Origin: Clostridiales bacterium
Lineage (GTDB): Bacteria; Bacillota; Clostridia; Christensenellales; Aristaeellaceae
Direction of reading: 5' to 3'
Assembly: GCA_012522875.1 (NCBI GenBank)
Contig: JAAYJP010000152.1
Coordinates: 1-18,914 of the forward strand
DNA: 18,914 bases
The translations under genes and the position numbers were made by a program. Positions 15,418-18,914 of this stretch are shown here, piece by piece (positions within the stretch are counted from its first letter, which is position 1; every line of letters begins with the position of its first letter). The notes under the pieces were generated by a model. The model saw nothing but the letters and a program-made list of their open reading frames with translations, was not told the DNA's origin and made no database searches.

Positions 15418-16320
15418 TTGTCACAACTTGATTTTAAACCCATCACCCTTGCGGATCAAGAATGGATGACCGCACTGCTGAATGAAGGGCACCGGGGTTC
15501 CCTGGAGTACAACTTCACCTCTAATTTCATCTGGCGGAAGGTGTACAAACTTCATGCCTCCCGTTTCGGGGATCATCTGTTGGTGATGGCTGACGCCGAA
15601 AATCCCACATTTATCTTTCCCTCAGGCAAAAGCGATCCGTCGGATGCCGTGCGTGCCCTGGCAAAATACACAGCCGAACGGGGAGTACCCCTGGTTTTTA
15701 ACACGGTCCTGAACCAGGACCAGGGTCGGCTGGAAGCCCTGTTTCCCGACCAGTTCACCTTTGAACCGGACCGCAATGACTTTGACTATGTTTATCAGGC
15801 AAAAAACCTTATGACCTTAAAGGGAAAAAAACTCAGCAACAAGCGTAACCGCGTCAACCGCTTCATGGCATCAGAGCGGCAATGGTCATATGAGCGGCTG
15901 ACACCTGAGAACCTGGATGAAGCCCACCTGATGAGCCTGACATGGTGCCGGGAAGCCGGATGCATGGAAGACGAAGATCTGTTTAATGAGTCATGCGCGG
16001 TGGAACAGGCTTTCAAACACTATGAGGCACTTAAACTCACCGGGGGCTTGCTTCGCGCGGGGAGAAAAGTCATCGCCTTCACAATGGGAGAGCCGCTCAA
16101 TGCGGACACCTACCTTGTGCATGTGGAAAAGGCATATAACAACATTGAAGGCGCCTATCAGATGATCAACCAGCAGTTCGCCCTGGACGCGTTTGAAAAA
16201 TACACCTACATCAACCGGGAGGATGACGCCGGTGACGAGGGCCTGCGAAAAGCCAAACTTTCTTACGCCCCTGCTTTTCTGGTGGAAAAATCCTCGGCCA
16301 AACTGATTGGGCTGATTTAA
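15418..16320 (+). CDS. DUF2156 protein, LPG-synthase C-terminal (GNAT-like) fold
   Basis: This 300-residue protein belongs to the DUF2156 family, whose fold is shared with the catalytic domain of MprF lysyl-phosphatidylglycerol synthases. Family marks are the N-terminal LDFKPITLADQEW, the central KGKKLSNKRNRVNRFM segment (the usual KxxKRNxxxRF motif) and the C-terminal NREDDAGDEGLRKAKLSYAP. No membrane segment is present, unlike MprF, so it is a soluble aminoacyl-transferase-like protein. A TTG at 15418 is chosen because AAAGGTG lies eight bases upstream and the product begins where the family does; an in-frame ATG at 15400 adds six residues but has AGGA too close to it. The next gene starts four bases after the stop. 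The acyl or aminoacyl acceptor is unknown; envelope modification is a guess from the family. Confidence 0.82.
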   Translation: MSQLDFKPITLADQEWMTALLNEGHRGSLEYNFTSNFIWRKVYKLHASRFGDHLLVMADAENPTFIFPSGKSDPSDAVRALAKYTAERGVPLVFNTVLNQDQGRLEALFPDQFTFEPDRNDFDYVYQAKNLMTLKGKKLSNKRNRVNRFMASERQWSYERLTPENLDEAHLMSLTWCREAGCMEDEDLFNESCAVEQAFKHYEALKLTGGLLRAGRKVIAFTMGEPLNADTYLVHVEKAYNNIEGAYQMINQQFALDAFEKYTYINREDDAGDEGLRKAKLSYAPAFLVEKSSAKLIGLI

Positions 16321-16324
16321 TAAT

Positions 16325-17176
16325 ATGATCCGCTTTTCACAGGACAGCGACCTTCCGGCACTCTATGCCCTCTGGCAGGAGGCTTTTGAAGCGGACGCCC
16401 GTGAAGCGGAATATTTTTTCAGCCGCCGGCTAAGACGCGAATACACGCTGGTTGCGCTCGATGAGGGCAGGGTCCTAGGCATGCTCTCCATGCTGCCGAT
16501 AAGTCTGGTGGTGTCGGGCAAATCATATCCCGCCCGCTATGTGTTCGCTGTGGCCACCTTTAGGCAGTTTAGGGGCCAGGGGCTCAGTTCACAGCTGCTG
16601 GATGCCGCCCACCAGTACATGACCGTTTCAGGGGAGGCGGCCTCGGTGCTGGTACCGGCGCGCCCCTCCCTCTTTGACTTCTATGGCAAGCGCGGCTACG
16701 AAACCCGCTTTTTTATCGATTCCCTGAACATATCATCGCGGGAAATCCCGGTGCATCCCCCTGCCGCGCAGCTTGCTTCCATCGGGGCGGAGGACTACCT
16801 CCGCCTGCGTGATGGGGCATTTGGACAAAGCAGCCTCTATGTCCGTTGGGACCTGGAGGCTCTCCGATTTTTTATCAGCAGTTTGTTTGGCGCGGGAGGC
16901 GCCCTGCGGATTGTCACGCCGCAAGGTGAAGCCGCTTGCCTGTATGAACTCCGGGATGGGGGTGCCAGGGTGACTGAGCTTGCGCTTCATGGCCTTGGAT
17001 GGCAGGACGCCATGGCAGCCATTCATGGGTATCTTGGGGCACCTGCCTATACCCTGCGCATGCCCGCCGGAACGCTGCCGGGGGCGCCTACGCAACCCTT
17101 TGGGATGATTCGATGGCTTGCCCCTGCGCCAGAAATGCAAGGCGGAGCGCCTTATCTTTCCATCGCCAAGGATTGA
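16325..17176 (+). CDS. Eis-like GNAT acetyltransferase
   Basis: This 283-residue protein begins with an N-terminal GNAT domain. It has the acetyl-CoA motif R83-G-Q-G-L-S86+ after a V-F-A-V-A-T strand, and a late PSLFDFYGKRGYETRFF block. The C-terminal part (about 140-280) has no second clear acyltransferase motif but matches the extent of the SCP2-like domain of Eis-type proteins. Eis relatives acetylate amines such as aminoglycosides or protein lysines; nothing here fixes the substrate. The ATG at 16325 is four bases after the upstream stop and has no obvious ribosome site, so translation may depend on coupling. Two GNAT-fold genes in a row suggest a joint modification task, which is inference. 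Confidence 0.83.
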   Translation: MIRFSQDSDLPALYALWQEAFEADAREAEYFFSRRLRREYTLVALDEGRVLGMLSMLPISLVVSGKSYPARYVFAVATFRQFRGQGLSSQLLDAAHQYMTVSGEAASVLVPARPSLFDFYGKRGYETRFFIDSLNISSREIPVHPPAAQLASIGAEDYLRLRDGAFGQSSLYVRWDLEALRFFISSLFGAGGALRIVTPQGEAACLYELRDGGARVTELALHGLGWQDAMAAIHGYLGAPAYTLRMPAGTLPGAPTQPFGMIRWLAPAPEMQGGAPYLSIAKD

Positions 17177-17485
17177 TATAAAAAACCGTCCGCTGGAACA
17201 GTCTGCCCACAGTTTGCGATAACACGCTTATTATTTTGGCATTCTGATTGTGATTTAAACCAAGGAAAGTCGATTGATTCCGTCCGGCGGTGTAAACTGG
17301 AGCAATTAACGCGCTCAGCTACGGTATCATAAGGTTGGTAAACCCCATGAAAAGGCCGCTCTATCAGCGGCCTTGGAAAAATACATCTTCGGGTAATTCA
17401 GCGCGTTTTCAGGCGTTTCAGGAAATTGATTCAGAGGCCATATTCATAGCAAAGGTTATGTCAGCGGCTCGGATTGCTCCACCAC
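17177..17485. other. intergenic region without a supported gene
   Basis: This 309-bp stretch lies between the Eis-like gene and the convergent terminal gene. It is more AT-rich than its neighbours. It holds one clear hairpin (listed separately). A plus-strand frame stays open from 17296 to 17497 (about 66 codons, with an ATG at 17347), but it has no well-placed ribosome site, runs through the hairpin and its end overlaps the opposite gene, so it is not called. Nothing else was recognised. Confidence 0.6.
17350..17374 (-). terminator. probable terminator of the terminal acidic-protein gene
   Basis: AAGGCCGCT (17352-17360) and AGCGGCCTT (17366-17374) form a perfect 9-bp stem with a 5-base loop. 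On the minus strand the stem ends in CCTTTTC, a short T-run, about 110 bases past the stop of the terminal gene. On the plus strand the tail is GG then A's, which is not terminator-like, so the minus strand is favoured. Confidence 0.55.
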
Positions 17486-18914
17486 TCATGGGTTGACAGT
17501 TGCGGGTTCCTCGATTACTTCGGGCTGTGGTTCCTCCGGGAGTGTTTCTTCAGCCGGGGGGCCCATCAGCTCGCCCAGCATCGCCATAAAGACTGGGCCT
17601 TCCTCAGGCAAAGCAGCGCCAAGGCGCGTGAGAAGCTCCGGGATAGCCTGCATCAGGCTGGTCTCAAGCTGGGTGTTTGCTTCGTCCGTCATGCCGTTTT
17701 CTGTCAGGACGATGACACTGGCACCTTCCAGGGCGGGCGGCGCTGGCTCTTCATCCGTCGGCCCAGCTGACACGGTGAGAGTCAGAAGGGGATCGGGCAG
17801 CATCAAAGACAGGCTGAGGGTCGCGCGGCCCTCCATGGTGTCAAGATTGTTTTCGGCTTTGAACGAAATGCCGATATTCGTTCCGCCGGAAGCAATGCCC
17901 AGTTCCGCTTCGCGTCCCATCTGCGGCAGTTCCGATACTCTGTGTGTGTTGAAGGTGATAAGGGTGTCCGAAAAATTCTCTCCGGTGAGAATGTCTTTCT
18001 CAATCTGGTCCCAGTCGGGCACAGCCGGTTCTTCGCCTTCCGGCGCAAAGCTGTATCCCTGGCCGATTATCCTGGCCTTTATCCCCTGATTGCCAATGAG
18101 GATATCCAGCTTGGCGGGCATTTCCGAGCCATCGGCGGTTACACCGTCGATGTAGATGCCATCTGCGCCCTCGTACACCCAGCCGGTTAACAGGGCCGTA
18201 TCAGGCTCGGACTTGCCTTGCTTGGCCGCATCTTCCAGCATCTTGCCTATGTCCGGTATCTCGTCTGTTTCAACAATTTCATCGGAAATGGCTTTGTTCT
18301 CGGTGATGAATTTCTGAATAAATTCCTTGTGCACCGGAGCACCGTTGTAGATATCGGCCAGCTTCTGCAGCAGGTCAGCCAGCTGGTGCGAGGTTATAGT
18401 AACCTGTGTGCGTTTAGCAAAGGCGCCATAGCCCTCCACGGTGAAACTGCCCTCTTCGGGAATAAAGGCAGCCGTGGACTCGCCCAGAACACCCCCGATG
18501 GTTTGAAGGTGAAGCTGGACGATTCGCGTCACCTCTTCGGGGTCCACCTGTACTTTTGACGCCTGGCCCATCACTTGTTTGATCATCCCAGCGTCAATGC
18601 TCAGCGCAAGCCCGGGCAGCATACTAGTGGTGATGCGGTTCTCAAAGGTCTCCTGGTTCATCGTGGCACGGATGTCCACCACCGGAGCGACCTGGGAGCC
18701 GATGGAAGCGGACACCGCGTTCTTGTTGGCCAGAACACTGAAACTGAGTTTGTTGATAGCGTTGATGGCGGCCGAAATAACCGTGCCGGACTCCTCGTCC
18801 TGCATTTCGCCTGTAAGCATCGGGATCAAGGCTGCCGCCTGCGGGTTGATAGTCAGTTGGATATCATAGCGCATGGTGCCGACATCCTTAAACAGGTCAG
18901 CCAGGTTGGGGTGC
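17486..18914 (-). CDS. unrecognised acidic protein, 5' end beyond window
   Basis: I do not recognise this protein. The frame is open through the right edge and reads ...HPNLADLFKDVGT before the first internal Met at 18874, which looks like ordinary protein, so the gene is probably cut by the window. AAGGA lies ten bases before that Met, so a start there is possible but less likely. The visible 475 residues are soluble, acidic and beta/alpha mixed. A first half (with TSMLPGLALSIDAGMIKQVM and ITSHQLADLLQKLADIY) is followed by a second beta-rich half with repeated L-rich strands (ATLSLSLMLPDPLLTLTV), then a C-terminal tail rich in Pro and Glu from about residue 445. The alternating strands suggest a lipid- or peptidoglycan-associated secreted or lipoprotein domain, but its N terminus is not visible. 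The stop TGA is at 17486-17488. Function unknown. Confidence 0.7.
   Translation of the reverse strand, partial: HPNLADLFKDVGTMRYDIQLTINPQAAALIPMLTGEMQDEESGTVISAAINAINKLSFSVLANKNAVSASIGSQVAPVVDIRATMNQETFENRITTSMLPGLALSIDAGMIKQVMGQASKVQVDPEEVTRIVQLHLQTIGGVLGESTAAFIPEEGSFTVEGYGAFAKRTQVTITSHQLADLLQKLADIYNGAPVHKEFIQKFITENKAISDEIVETDEIPDIGKMLEDAAKQGKSEPDTALLTGWVYEGADGIYIDGVTADGSEMPAKLDILIGNQGIKARIIGQGYSFAPEGEEPAVPDWDQIEKDILTGENFSDTLITFNTHRVSELPQMGREAELGIASGGTNIGISFKAENNLDTMEGRATLSLSLMLPDPLLTLTVSAGPTDEEPAPPALEGASVIVLTENGMTDEANTQLETSLMQAIPELLTRLGAALPEEGPVFMAMLGELMGPPAEETLPEEPQPEVIEEPATVNP

Overview
The window looks like ordinary chromosomal DNA of a GC-rich, low-copy-repeat Bacillota (Clostridia-like) bacterium. 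The evidence is strong Shine-Dalgarno sites (AGGAGG, AAGGAG), frequent GTG/TTG starts, sigma-A-type TATAAT promoters, a coaD-linked coiled-coil 'IPLT' protein of the kind seen in clostridial and actinobacterial genomes, a CotH-type kinase and a PucR/CdaR-type regulator. This placement is an inference; no rRNA or other phylogenetic marker is present. No tRNA, rRNA, CRISPR array, prophage or intact insertion sequence was seen.

Layout from left to right. (1) Minus strand, 289-2871: a small flavodoxin, then, after a 270-bp gap, an MgtC/SapB membrane protein lying 15 bp downstream of a serine beta-lactamase-fold esterase. (2) Plus strand, 2974-4669: two adjacent ATP-grasp ligases of the RimK type, 1 bp apart. 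(3) Plus strand, 4755-8120, behind its own promoter: a tiny stand-alone Smr protein and a 1041-residue membrane-anchored CotH kinase carrying three lamin-tail domains and a chitobiase-C-like beta domain. It closes with a hairpin. (4) Minus strand, 8194-9099: a GNAT-NUDIX fusion with a near-consensus promoter, divergent from (5) plus strand 9249-11542: a PucR-type regulator overlapping (ATGA) an S41 C-terminal processing protease, closed by a strong bidirectional terminator. (6) Minus strand, 15237-11611: a compact housekeeping operon alr - membrane protein of unknown function - rsmD - coaD - SepIVA-like coiled coil, in which the first three junctions are 4-bp overlaps. (7) Plus strand, 15418-17176: a DUF2156 (LPG-synthase C-terminal fold) protein and an Eis-like GNAT protein in tandem. 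(8) A 309-bp gap, then a large acidic unrecognised protein on the minus strand that runs off the right edge.

Functionally the window mixes envelope and housekeeping functions: D-alanine supply (alr), CoA synthesis (coaD), 16S rRNA methylation (rsmD), a probable envelope/division-associated coiled coil, extracytoplasmic proteolysis (S41) and a surface-exposed CotH kinase. The least understood parts are the ATP-grasp pair followed by Smr and the multidomain CotH, the membrane protein embedded between alr and rsmD, the GNAT-NUDIX fusion, and the terminal acidic protein. None of these is proven to form a new system from sequence alone.
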